DNA of 39,544 bases from positions 1 to 39,544 of the forward strand of contig NZ_APML01000014.1 in NCBI RefSeq assembly GCF_000359605.1, given 5' to 3'. The notes under the pieces were generated by a model. The model made no database searches. It was not told the origin of the DNA and saw only the letters and a program-made list of their open reading frames with translations. The position numbers were made by a program, and so were the translations under genes. This DNA is from Gracilibacillus halophilus YIM-C55.5 (GTDB lineage Bacteria > Bacillota > Bacilli > Bacillales > Amphibacillaceae). Positions 30,365 to 38,891 of the stretch are shown piece after piece (the stretch's first letter is position 1; each line of letters opens with the position of its first letter).

Positions 30365-30403
30365 GACACCTCAACCATTCGATAGGTATGAGGTGTCTTT
30401 TTT
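30365..30403 (+). terminator. Intrinsic terminator after FMN reductase gene
   Basis: GACACCTCA (30365-30373) pairs with TGAGGTGTC (30389-30397) around a 15-base loop, then six T. Confidence 0.85.
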
Positions 30404-30750
30404 GGGATCATTATTTTTTGCGTCAAACGGAAGCGTTGCAAGTAGCTGTTTGCATCGAAAATGGATTTATGAGTCAAATAGCGCGTTCAGTGGTAGCTGT
30501 TTGCATGATAAATGAATTTTTGCGTCAAACAGACGACTGGAAGGCCATGGTTTGCATAAAAAACTGAGGGGATGTGCTCTTTACCGGGAAATCGTCGATG
30601 GATTCACCAAGGATTTCCCAGTAATCGTTAGCATGAGGAGATACTCAATAAATTCATTGGTGAATGACCGGGAATGCCTTCTTTTTTTGAAAAATTTTTA
30701 GCATAAACGTAGGACGTGCAAGCATAAAACCTAATAAGGGGGTTTTAGAT
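30404..30750. other. Non-coding stretch with tandem repeats and hairpins
   Basis: No gene supported in about 350 bases. Holds three 51-bp tandem repeats (30419-30571) and an inverted repeat ATTCACCAA/TTGGTGAAT (30602-30610/30657-30665). GGGAAATC/GATTTCCC pairing and a T-run near 30681-30688 are also present. The last ~60 bases should contain the TAXI operon promoter; a TTGAAA at 30687 lacks a good -10 partner. Confidence 0.6.
30419..30571. repeat. Three 51-bp imperfect tandem repeats
   Basis: Units begin at 30419 (TGCGTCAAAC), 30470 (TGAGTCAAAT) and 30521 (TGCGTCAAAC), each exactly 51 bases apart. All carry GTTTGCAT at the same offset (from 30448, 30499 and 30550). The first two also share GTAGCTGTTTGCAT. 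Within each unit the TGC..CAAAC start is complementary to GTTTGCA, so every unit can fold on itself. Function unknown; could be a family of intergenic repeats. Confidence 0.75.
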
Positions 30751-31797
30751 GTGAAAAAGCGAAGTCTTATGTTTTTGCTGATACTTATCTTTGGTCTGTT
30801 TCTAGCAGCATGTAGTAATGCCGATAACACAACAGATGAAGGGGAAGAATCAACAGAAGAAAATAATGAAACTAGTGAAGAAGGTAGCGAAGAAAGTGAA
30901 AATAATGAAGAGGCTCAGACAGAAAACTGGTCAGAAGATGTCGTCGTGCTTACTGGTGGCGAAGCGGGTGTCTATTTTCCGCTAGGAGTAGCGATGGCTG
31001 ATATTATGGATGAACATGTCGACGGTGTAAGTGCGACGGGAATTTCAAGCGGTGCATCTGTCGTAAATGCCAATGAATTACACGATGATGCAGCTGAATT
31101 CGCATTGCTTCAAAATGATATTGCTTATTATGCACATGAAGGTTCAGAAATGTTTAGCGAAGTTGTGGACGGGTTTAGCGGTGTGTTTACGATTTATCCA
31201 GAAACGATTCAGATTGTGACGTCAGCGGATAGCGGGATTGAAACGGTCGAGGATTTAGAAGGGAAACGAGTAGCGGTCGGTGATATAGGGTCTGGTACAG
31301 AAGCGAATGCCAAACAAATCTTAAACGCGCATGATATTACTTATGACGACATTAGTGCTGAGAGAATGGGCTTTGGTGACGCATCAACAAACTTACAAGA
31401 TGGCAATATTGATGCTGCTTTTGTAACAGCAGGTACACCAACAGGTAGTATTCAAGAGTTGGCAGCGACGACGGATATAGGTATTGTAAGTATCAATGAT
31501 GATAAGATTGATCAATTAACTGAAGAATATCCGTATTATACGAAAGTCGAACTTGATGAAAATACGTATGAGAATTTTGATGCAACAGCAACGACCATTG
31601 CTCCCCAAGCGATGCTAGCCGTACGGGATGATCTTCCAGAGGATCAAGTTTATGAGCTAGTAAAATCGATTTTTGACAACTTGGATGCGATGGAAAACGC
31701 GCATGAACGCGGAGCAGACTTAACGATTGACACAGCGCAAGACGGAATGTCGATTGAGTTGCATCCAGGAGCAAAAAAATTCTATGACGAACAATAA
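30751..31797 (+). CDS. TAXI-family TRAP transporter solute-binding lipoprotein
   Basis: Extracytoplasmic substrate-binding protein of a TRAP-TAXI system. It has 348 residues from a GTG start. Signal peptide with lipobox FLAAC (Cys21), then an acidic Glu/Asp/Asn/Ser linker to about residue 60, then the TAXI domain (VLTGGEAGVYFPLGVAMADI, GKRVAVGDIGSGTEANAKQI). Substrate unknown; such systems often carry dicarboxylates or glutamate. First gene of an operon with a DUF1850 protein and the permease. Confidence 0.93.
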   Translation: MKKRSLMFLLILIFGLFLAACSNADNTTDEGEESTEENNETSEEGSEESENNEEAQTENWSEDVVVLTGGEAGVYFPLGVAMADIMDEHVDGVSATGISSGASVVNANELHDDAAEFALLQNDIAYYAHEGSEMFSEVVDGFSGVFTIYPETIQIVTSADSGIETVEDLEGKRVAVGDIGSGTEANAKQILNAHDITYDDISAERMGFGDASTNLQDGNIDAAFVTAGTPTGSIQELAATTDIGIVSINDDKIDQLTEEYPYYTKVELDENTYENFDATATTIAPQAMLAVRDDLPEDQVYELVKSIFDNLDAMENAHERGADLTIDTAQDGMSIELHPGAKKFYDEQ

Positions 31798-32335
31798 CAT
31801 TCATAAAGAGGAAAGAAGGGCATGGCTTGGAAGCGATGCTCTTTTTCACAAAAAATTATGGTTGATTTTCTTAATAATTGGTGCGGTGCTTGTAGGGTTA
31901 TGGTGGTCAAGCCCGGATGCGCGTCTATTAATTAAGGAGCGGGAGTCTGGTGACATCTTATGGCAAAACGCGATTCGTGCAGGTGAGAGCTTCTCACATC
32001 AGTATATTCATTCCGTCGAGAAGTCTCCTGTGAAGGAAGTGTTTGAATATACAGAAAGTGGCCACATTGTCACAATGGAAAGTTGGACGAAATCGTTCGG
32101 AGCTGGTCTACCTTATCAACGCAAGGGTGAAGTCGAAATGGAGGACGGTTATTATAAATTGATGAATTTAAATCGTCCAATACACAGTAATATATTACGT
32201 ATACAGCCATCAGATTTATATCGCCATACATTTTCTTATAAAAGGGAAACGCTTACGTTATCAAAAGCCCCTTTTGTAAAGAAAGTCATCGAAATTACCG
32301 TTGACCCCATTCCTTGGTATCGACAACTTTTTTAA
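31784..32335 (+). CDS. DUF1850 membrane-anchored protein of TRAP-TAXI operon
   Basis: A 183-residue protein from ATG 31784 (MTNNNIHKEERRAWLGS), overlapping the lipoprotein gene by 14 bases; CCAGGAGC lies upstream. One membrane segment at ~25-42 (LWLIFLIIGAVLVGLWW) is followed by an outside domain with YIHSVEKSPVKEVFEY, the DUF1850 core. Genes of this family commonly sit between TAXI binding proteins and fused TRAP permeases; the role is unknown. An upstream in-frame ATG (31727) lies inside the preceding gene without a ribosome-binding site and was rejected. Confidence 0.85.
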   Translation: MTNNNIHKEERRAWLGSDALFHKKLWLIFLIIGAVLVGLWWSSPDARLLIKERESGDILWQNAIRAGESFSHQYIHSVEKSPVKEVFEYTESGHIVTMESWTKSFGAGLPYQRKGEVEMEDGYYKLMNLNRPIHSNILRIQPSDLYRHTFSYKRETLTLSKAPFVKKVIEITVDPIPWYRQLF

Positions 32336-32362
32336 CGAATCGGAATGAAAAGAGGTGTGATA

Positions 32363-34569
32363 ATGGATGAGCAGCAAAAAGATATGATGCAAGAACTGGA
32401 AGGAAGTGATCGAAAGTTACGTCAGTATTGGAAACTACCTGTTTTAACCGTCAGTCTCATATTGTCGTGTTTTCATCTTTATGTAGCTGGCTTTGGTTTG
32501 CCGGGCATTGGTTCGAAAACGTTTTTGATTCTTCATGTCATGCTCGGTTTGATATTGGTATTTCTCATTTTTCCGATAAAAAAAGGATTACAACAAACAC
32601 GAATTCCTTGGTATGATCTATTGTTATCTGTATGTTCACTCGTTATCGGTACGTATATCATTCAACGACAAGATGCATCATCAATTATGTCTGGCCAGCC
32701 CACAGATATGGATTTATTCGTCGGTCTTTCGTTCATTGTGCTAGTATTAGAGGCAACACGGCGCGTGGTCGGGAAACCTTTAGTGATTATTGCGCTCATC
32801 TTTATCGCTTATTTTTTCTTAGGAGAGTGGATGCCTGGTCAATTTCATCATACACGTGGTGACTTCGAACGATTTGTCTATGAAATTACATACCGAAACA
32901 ATGGTATATTTGGTACACCAGTGTATGCATCTGCGCAATTTGTCTTTATCTTTATTTTATTTGGCGCCATTCTAGAATCAACGGGAGCCGGGAAAATGTT
33001 CATTGATTTGGCGCTACGACTGTTTGGAAGGTATAAAGGCGGCCCGGCCAAAGCGAGTGTGGTTTCAAGCGGAATGATGGGGAGTATTTCTGGCAGTTCA
33101 ACAGCCAATGCTGTGACGACTGGTACATTCACCATTCCACTGATGAAAAAAGTAGGTTTTAAACCGCATGTAGCGGGTGGTGTGGAAGTAGCGGCATCTT
33201 CGAGTGGTCAGTTTTTACCACCCATCATGGGAGCGGCGGCGTTTATTATGGTGGAGTTTACGGGCGTTGCTATTATCAAATTATCCAAAGCGCCTTAATT
33301 CCTGCCATATTAGCTTATGTCGGCATATTGTTTATGGTCCACTTTGAGGCATCAAAGAACGGTATTGTAGGGATCAATAAAAATGAGTTAGTATCGGGAA
33401 GAAAACTATTGATACAGCAAGGGTATTTATTACTCCCAATCTTGGTTTTATTATATTTCCTTGTCGTCATGCGTGTTTCTGTCAATAATTCAGCTTTTTT
33501 CTCGATTGTTATGCTACTCGTATTAGCAGTATTTGTCCATCGATTTAAGGAAAATTTGCTGAGAGCTTTTATGTATGCAGTGGCCATAGGGATACTGGTA
33601 TATTTCCTTCAATATGTGATCCCATTCGTTAACCAAGGTGTTTACCAGCTCAATAACCTTTTGGACATCAACTTCTTTAGTGAGGAAATGATTCGATGGA
33701 AACCTGCCATTAGTGTTGTCACTTGGATAGCTTTGGCGATTGCTTGGTTGTTTGCGATATCGCAAAAGAAATTCAACGTGAAAGCAGCACCCGTTCGTTT
33801 TGATTGGAAACAAGGCATATCCGGATTTGAGACAGCAGCTCGGAATGCATTGTCGATTATCGTTGCTTGTTCTACGGCAGGGATTTTAATCGGTGTGATT
33901 ACAACATCGGGATTATCGACGAAGTTTACTCGGATTGTGATTGATTTTTCAGAAACATTAACGAACGCACTACCTGCATTTCTCGTAACGAGTAATACAC
34001 AATTATATTTTGCTTTGATTTTAACTGTATTTGCTTGTTTGTTATTGGGGCTAGGTTTACCGACGACGGCGACTTATGTTGTATTGGCTGCGATCGTAGC
34101 ACCTGTCTTAACTGACATGGGGGTACATGTTATCGTTGCTCATTTATTTGTGTTGTATTACGGTGTGTTAGCCGATGATACACCACCGATTAATTTGCCA
34201 GCCTATGCGACAGCCGGAATTGCTAAAGCAGGTCCTGTTCGTACTGGTGTTCAAGGCTTTAAATATGATTCCGCTGCACTCTTATTACCGTTCGTGTTTA
34301 CATTAAATCCTACGATATTATTGATAACGGATGTTAGTTGGTACCAGGTTGTTTGGGCGATTATTACCGCCACGATTGGAATGATCGCTTTTGCTTCATT
34401 TATTCAAAATTGGTTATTACGCACATATCATTGGTATGAACGATTATTGGCGTTACTAGCAGCTTTATTATTCATTCAAAATCATTTGCTGACAGATGTC
34501 ATGGCGTTGACCATACTGTTGGTTCTGGTTTCGCTACAATTATTAGGTGTAAAAAGAGAACACATGTAA
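32363..34569 (+). pseudogene. Fused TRAP transporter permease (4TM/12TM), single frameshift
   Basis: Sodium-driven membrane permease partner of the TAXI lipoprotein. ATG 32363 follows AAGAGGTG. The first part ends at TAA 33296-33298 after MVEFTGVAIIKLSKAP. The second part continues from about 33270 in another frame with YYQIIQSALIPAILAYVGIL (two bases after the putative lesion) through to TAA 34567-34569. Adding one base near 33270 joins the two, giving ~735 residues, the usual length of fused TRAP permeases. The motifs SGSSTANAVTTGTFTIPLMK, ASSSGQFLPPIMGAAAF and GLGLPTTATYVVLAA are typical. Sequencing error or recent pseudogene. Confidence 0.9.
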
Positions 34570-34583
34570 AGATTGCGTATTTG

Positions 34584-34612
34584 GCATAACCCTGTTGCTT
34601 GTCCCATATAGT
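34584..34612 (+). promoter_or_regulatory. Candidate sigma-E promoter of cwlD
   Basis: GCATAAC (34584-34590), 14-base spacer, CATATAGT (34605-34612). Resembles the mother-cell sigma-E pattern (-35 kmATAtt, -10 CATACAnT, 13-15 spacer). cwlD is known to be sporulation-expressed in B. subtilis. 31 bases before the start codon. Confidence 0.5.
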
Positions 34613-34643
34613 GTTTACAGGAGAACTATAGGGGGAAAGCGGT

Positions 34644-35357
34644 ATGTCAAAGATATGGAAAGTAGCGCTATGGTTAATTGGATTGTTTATTTTAATTCTT
34701 TTATTGCAGTATCCGATGCAGAAGACATCTGACTCTTGGCAAACTTGGTCGTTACCACTAGCTGGGAAAACAATTGTCTTAGATCCAGGTCACGGCGGCG
34801 TTGATGGTGGGGCAGTCGGTGCAGATGACACTACAGAAAAAATGATCGCCTTACAGGTATCACAGATGCTAAGAGATTATTTGCAACAGTCAGGAGCAAC
34901 GGTATATTTAACAAGAGACGGTGATTATGACTTAGCTGATCAAGATACGAAAGGGTACTCACGCAGAAAAACAGAGGATATTCAGCGAAGAGTTGATTTT
35001 ATTCGAGACAAGCAAGCCGATTTATTTTTAAGTGTTCATTTAAATGCATTACCTGATAAAAAATGGCGAGGAGCGCAAACCTTTTATCATCCGGGAAAAG
35101 AAGATAACGAACAACTAGCAAAAGCCATTCAATCAGAGATTATACGGAATTTAAATAACACGGAGAGAGAGCCAATGGCACTTCAAAATATTTTTATTTT
35201 AAAATATGCCGAGACGCCAGGGGCGCTAGTAGAAATCGGTTTTCTGTCTAATGAAGAAGAACGCAGTCACTTAGTGACAGAAGAGTATCAACGGAAAATG
35301 GCTGCCAGTATTTATGAAGGGATTATCAAATATGTTTCTGAAGCAAGTACAGAATAA
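34644..35357 (+). CDS. cwlD: N-acetylmuramoyl-L-alanine amidase CwlD (spore cortex)
   Basis: Zinc amidase (Amidase_3) that removes peptides from cortex muramic acid, the first step to muramic-delta-lactam needed for germination. It has 237 residues, same as B. subtilis CwlD. An N-terminal membrane segment (~5-25) anchors or exports it. Zinc ligands and catalytic residues: H50 (DPGHGG), E65, H132 (SVHLNA), E197 (ALVEIGF). Near pdaB and gerD, as in B. subtilis. Confidence 0.95.
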   Translation: MSKIWKVALWLIGLFILILLLQYPMQKTSDSWQTWSLPLAGKTIVLDPGHGGVDGGAVGADDTTEKMIALQVSQMLRDYLQQSGATVYLTRDGDYDLADQDTKGYSRRKTEDIQRRVDFIRDKQADLFLSVHLNALPDKKWRGAQTFYHPGKEDNEQLAKAIQSEIIRNLNNTEREPMALQNIFILKYAETPGALVEIGFLSNEEERSHLVTEEYQRKMAASIYEGIIKYVSEASTE

Positions 35358-35375
35358 GTGCATGAATATATTTAT

Positions 35376-35412
35376 AAGAACGAGCATCTTTCACTGAAGG
35401 AAGCTCGTTCTT
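35376..35412 (+). terminator. Hairpin between cwlD and salA
   Basis: AAGAACGAGC (35376-35385) pairs perfectly with GCTCGTTCTT (35403-35412) around 17 bases. The T-run is short, so termination may be partial. An extended -10 (TGTTATACT, 35414-35422) just after it could start salA transcription. Confidence 0.6.
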
Positions 35413-35460
35413 GTGTTATACTGGTGGCTAACAGATAAAGCTTGAATTGAGGTGACTGGT

Positions 35461-36516
35461 TTGCTTACGGAACAACATGTAACCGAATTATTAGAGAAAA
35501 TGAAAGATCCGTTTTTACATAAAACGTTTAAAGAAACTGGTGGTATTGAAGAAATCTTGATCAAAGAAGAGAAAAACCATGTCAGTGTGAAACTCGCCAT
35601 TGCTAAAACCAATACGGCGGAACAAATGCAGCTTCAACAAGAAGTGGTTAATGGATTGAAAGAACTTGGTGCAGCTACGGTTGGGCTGCGTTTTTCACAG
35701 TTGTCTGAAGATGTGATTAAGAAATTTCAGCCAACGAAGGAAGAACAGCCGTCCCTTCTGAGTGAAGACTCGAAAACCAAATTTTTAGCAATAGCCAGTG
35801 GTAAAGGCGGTGTTGGGAAATCAACAGTTACCGTAAATACGGCGGTTGCTCTTGCTCGTCTCGGTAAAAAAGTCGGAATTATTGATGCGGATATCTACGG
35901 GTTTAGTGTGCCTGATATGATGGGTGTCGAAGAAAGACCGAAGTTAAGAGGCAATAAAATAATTCCAGTGAAGCGGTTCGGTGTACAGATGATGTCAATG
36001 GGTTTCTTTGTGGAAGACAATTCTCCCGTTATTTGGCGTGGACCAAGATTGGGTAAAATGTTGAACAGTTTTTTCAAAGAAGTGATATGGGACGACTTGG
36101 ATTACTTGTTATTAGACTTACCGCCAGGAACGGGCGATGTAGCGTTAGATGTGCATAACATGTTGCCTTCATCCAAGGAATTGATTGTTACGACTCCTCA
36201 TCCGTCTGCAGCATTTGTAGCTGTAAGAGCTGGCCAAATGGCAATAGATACAGATCACGATATTTTAGGTGTCATCGAAAATATGTCATTCTTTGAAAGC
36301 AAAGTGACTGGTGAGAAGGAGTATGTCTTCGGTAAAGGTGGTGGTGACAAGCTAGCAGATGTCTTGAATACTGAAGTGATCGGCCGAATGTCACTACAAC
36401 AGCCGTATGATGAAGAAGATGTATTTGCTCCATCTGTTTATCAAGAGAATCATCCAAACGGAAAAGAATATCAGAAAATTGCTGAAAAAATCATTGAAGA
36501 ATACGGTGAAAAATGA
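35461..36516 (+). CDS. salA: Mrp/NBP35-type P-loop ATPase SalA (TTG start)
   Basis: ParA/Mrp-family ATPase. In B. subtilis SalA (YbaL) represses scoC and so affects protease production; Mrp proteins also carry Fe-S clusters. TTG 35461 is chosen because GAGGTG (35449-35454) ends 6 bases upstream; an in-frame GTG at 35452 lies within that site. The 351-residue product has an N-terminal DUF59/MIP18-like domain (1-90) and a deviant Walker A SGKGGVGKS at 113-121. Synteny cwlD-salA-gerD supports the name. Confidence 0.9.
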   Translation: MLTEQHVTELLEKMKDPFLHKTFKETGGIEEILIKEEKNHVSVKLAIAKTNTAEQMQLQQEVVNGLKELGAATVGLRFSQLSEDVIKKFQPTKEEQPSLLSEDSKTKFLAIASGKGGVGKSTVTVNTAVALARLGKKVGIIDADIYGFSVPDMMGVEERPKLRGNKIIPVKRFGVQMMSMGFFVEDNSPVIWRGPRLGKMLNSFFKEVIWDDLDYLLLDLPPGTGDVALDVHNMLPSSKELIVTTPHPSAAFVAVRAGQMAIDTDHDILGVIENMSFFESKVTGEKEYVFGKGGGDKLADVLNTEVIGRMSLQQPYDEEDVFAPSVYQENHPNGKEYQKIAEKIIEEYGEK

Positions 36517-36531
36517 GGCAAACGATAGCAA

Positions 36532-36576
36532 AAAATCCAAACGTTATCTGATATATACAGGTAACGTTTGGATTTT
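36532..36576. terminator. Bidirectional terminator between salA and gerD
   Basis: A 15-base perfect stem, AAAATCCAAACGTTA (36532-36546) with its complement at 36562-36576, A-run before and T-run after, between convergent genes. Confidence 0.9.
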
Positions 36577-36639
36577 CGTTTGTGGTACTGAATGTAGAAG
36601 GTAAGGCTCGTAATATAGTTGGCATTAGCGGAGTGTTAT

Positions 36640-37305
36640 TTAACCTCCGCCACCGCCAGATCCAGAGCCACCACCCTGTCCGCCTTGCCCACTTTGTCCA
36701 CCTTGTTGTCCATTTTGTCCACTTTGCCCGGATTGTCCGCCTTGTTGTGACTGCATTTCTTTGGCGGCGTTCAAAATGATATCAGATATTTTTGATTGGA
36801 ACATGGGAGACGACATAGTTTCTTCTACTAACTTTTGTAAATGGGAACGAAACTGTTGTCCTTGTAACACTTTCAACGTTTGTTCTTCCATTTCTGGATT
36901 CTTTAATATTTCCATCAGTTTCTTTTGGAACTTCGGATCACTCATTAATCCTTGCATCACTTTTTTATGCTGATCTTGCAAAGAAGTGGCAAAAGATTCT
37001 ACAAATTTTGGATCTTTGAATAACTTCTCCCAAAATTTTTTCCCTTTATCTGAAGATAAGGCTTTTGTTACAGCTTCTTCCATCGCTTTTGAATCTAATA
37101 CATACGTCTGTTGCATATCATCGCTCGTTAATACTTCTGTAATGGCTTTTTTTCCGTCATCGGTTTTGAGAATATCGGCGACCATTTTTTTGGTGCCTTC
37201 ATAATCATTGTTGTTTTGTGCAGCATTACTATTTTGATCACCGCCACAACCGGCGAGAACAAGCAATAATATGGTGATTATAAGAAAATGTTTTGTTCGA
37301 TTCAT
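36640..37305 (-). CDS. gerD: Spore germination lipoprotein GerD
   Basis: Inner-spore-membrane lipoprotein that clusters germinant receptors. ATG 37305 gives 221 residues; a GTG two codons upstream (37311) is an alternative. Lipobox LAGC with Cys20, then an Asn/Gln-rich linker, an alpha-helical body (e.g. KFWEKLFKDPKFVESFATSL), and a C-terminal tail of about 35 residues made almost only of Gly, Gln and Ser. The synteny with cwlD, kbaA and pdaB matches B. subtilis. Confidence 0.92.
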   Translation of the reverse strand: MNRTKHFLIITILLLVLAGCGGDQNSNAAQNNNDYEGTKKMVADILKTDDGKKAITEVLTSDDMQQTYVLDSKAMEEAVTKALSSDKGKKFWEKLFKDPKFVESFATSLQDQHKKVMQGLMSDPKFQKKLMEILKNPEMEEQTLKVLQGQQFRSHLQKLVEETMSSPMFQSKISDIILNAAKEMQSQQGGQSGQSGQNGQQGGQSGQGGQGGGSGSGGGGG

Positions 37306-37344
37306 ACGCACCGCTACCTTTCCAAAGAAAATGGTGTGTATTTA

Positions 37345-37374
37345 TAATATGGAGTCAAAGAAAAATTATATGTA
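37345..37374 (-). promoter_or_regulatory. Candidate sigma-G promoter of gerD
   Basis: On the minus strand TACATA (37374-37369), 17-base spacer, CATATTA (37351-37345). It fits the forespore pattern TGHATR-N17/18-CATnnTA at most positions. B. subtilis gerD is transcribed in the forespore. Confidence 0.4.
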
Positions 37375-37448
37375 TTCAAGCAGAAAAAAATGAAACTTCA
37401 TGATAAAATGGAGTAAAAGAAATTCGAGATCGTTTAGGAGGAACCATT

Positions 37449-38063
37449 TTGAATAGTCGTAATGTCGTTCGGTTGTTTTTCTCTACATTAGCTATAGGGG
37501 GAATTTCAACGTTAATTGCCAGTTTTTTTGTGAAAACAGGTGCGTACATAGAATTTATGAACCCAATCGATTGGTTTGAAATATTAGGGCTTTTCATATT
37601 CTTTTTAGCATTAGGTTTTGTTTTTAGTTTAATTAGTCAGATGGGATTTTTCGCATATTTAACCGTGAATCAATTTGCATTAGGCGTTTTTAGACGATAT
37701 TGGCCTATTGTACAAATTGGCTTAATTGCATTTGCTTTATTTGATTTAGTTTATTTTCGCTTCCAAGCAGAAGGTGGATCATTACTTACATACATACTCG
37801 TAGCTGTGCTTTTATTGGTTTATAGTTGGATTGTTGCTGGAATCAAGGCGAAAGAAACGAATCGAAAAGCATTTATCCCAGCGTTGTTCTTTATGGTTGT
37901 GATTACCGCGATTGAATGGGTGCCTGGCTTAAGAACGAGTGGTGGTGATTATGCATGGTTAATGATTGTGCCGTTAGTGATTTGTAACACGTATCAATTA
38001 TTAATTTTGCATCGTCTCACTGACCAATCAAAACGAGAAAGGGAAATGAAAGAGCAGTCATAG
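37449..38063 (+). CDS. kbaA: KinB-signalling pathway activation protein KbaA (TTG start)
   Basis: Membrane protein required for KinB activity at the start of sporulation in B. subtilis. TTG 37449 follows AGGAGGA (37436-37442). The 204-residue product has about six membrane helices (e.g. IGGISTLIASFFVKTGAYIE, ILGLFIFFLALGFVFSLIS) and a charged C-terminal tail ending KREREMKEQS, similar to B. subtilis KbaA (~198). Its stop codon forms part of the shared terminator with pdaB. Confidence 0.9.
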   Translation: MNSRNVVRLFFSTLAIGGISTLIASFFVKTGAYIEFMNPIDWFEILGLFIFFLALGFVFSLISQMGFFAYLTVNQFALGVFRRYWPIVQIGLIAFALFDLVYFRFQAEGGSLLTYILVAVLLLVYSWIVAGIKAKETNRKAFIPALFFMVVITAIEWVPGLRTSGGDYAWLMIVPLVICNTYQLLILHRLTDQSKREREMKEQS

Positions 38064-38085
38064 CATCGATCTATGACTGCTCTTT
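38049..38085. terminator. Bidirectional terminator overlapping the kbaA and pdaB stops
   Basis: AAAGAGCAGTCATAG (38049-38063) pairs perfectly with CTATGACTGCTCTTT (38071-38085) around a 7-base loop. The kbaA stop TAG is 38061-38063 and the pdaB stop TAG (minus) is 38073-38071. The stem therefore encodes the last codons of both convergent genes. Confidence 0.88.
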
Positions 38086-38859
38086 TTCGTTTCGATTTGA
38101 TTCTAATTCGTCTTGTTCACTCTCGGCTCCTGTAATTAATTCCGATATCGTCGTTAGTTGTAATTGTTGGTTTTTAAACTGCGGAATAATTTCAGATAAT
38201 GCATCTTCGGTTTGTTTCACGGAATCAGAAGCGTGCATGAGAATGATGTCGCCATTATTTGTTTCTGACAGAACGTGGTCAACGATTTTATCCGTTCCAG
38301 GATTTTTCCAATCATTTGGATTTACACTCCACTGAATCATTTTTAGTCCTTGGTTTTCTACCATGGATATAATTTCTTCATTTAAATGACCATTTGGTGC
38401 TCGGAATAAGTACGTATTTTCATATCCTAATTTAGTAAAGGTATCTTTTGCTTTCAAGATATCTTTTTGAATCGCATCTTTATCCATTTCTAAGTAAGAT
38501 TTGTATTGATAACCAAGCATGCCGATTTCGTGTCCGCCTGCTTCAATATCTTCCATTAAATCTGGATGGAGCTCTGCCCATTCTCCACTTATAAAAAACG
38601 TTGCCGTCGTACCGTTTTCTGACAATAAGTCCAAAATCGGTTCTAACTGTTCTTCTCCCCAACTGATATTAAAAGTAAGGGCAACGGATGACTGTTCGCT
38701 ATTGCCCGAACTTAATGCTTTCGGTGCTGATTGATCTGAAAAAACAGTGAATGAATATTGTGATTCTAAAAATAAAAAGAAAGCGACAAATAAAGCGGCA
38801 GGTAAGATCAGCATCCATTTTTTACGTTTGTGTATATCAAATGTATAGCTTTGGTCCAC
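38071..38859 (-). CDS. pdaB: Polysaccharide deacetylase-family sporulation protein PdaB
   Basis: NodB-fold protein needed to keep spores dormant and cortex stable in B. subtilis. It has 262 residues from a GTG start after GGAGGG. One membrane segment (~15-32) is followed by the NodB domain from ~58. The usual TFD motif reads TFN (N64; SVALTFNISWGEE), where B. subtilis PdaB has TFDISWG. H110 (GGHEIGMLGYQYK) remains, but the second family histidine is absent, as in other PdaB proteins. Catalytic competence is doubtful. C-terminal HASDSVKQTEDALSEIIPQ matches PdaB. Confidence 0.92.
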   Translation of the reverse strand: MDQSYTFDIHKRKKWMLILPAALFVAFFLFLESQYSFTVFSDQSAPKALSSGNSEQSSVALTFNISWGEEQLEPILDLLSENGTTATFFISGEWAELHPDLMEDIEAGGHEIGMLGYQYKSYLEMDKDAIQKDILKAKDTFTKLGYENTYLFRAPNGHLNEEIISMVENQGLKMIQWSVNPNDWKNPGTDKIVDHVLSETNNGDIILMHASDSVKQTEDALSEIIPQFKNQQLQLTTISELITGAESEQDELESNRNEKEQS

Positions 38860-38891
38860 TTTTCTCCCTCCTATATGACAAGGCTTGTTTT

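Noticed and set aside
30419..30571. CRISPR array
   Set aside because: The units are contiguous 51-mers without unique spacers, and no cas genes are nearby.
32345..34569. Two separate TRAP permease genes
   Set aside because: The frames join after one added base near 33270 and together have the length and motifs of a single fused permease.
36582..36779. Plus-strand ORF rich in His/Val/Arg
   Set aside because: Shadow of the Gly/Gln-rich tail of gerD on the opposite strand.
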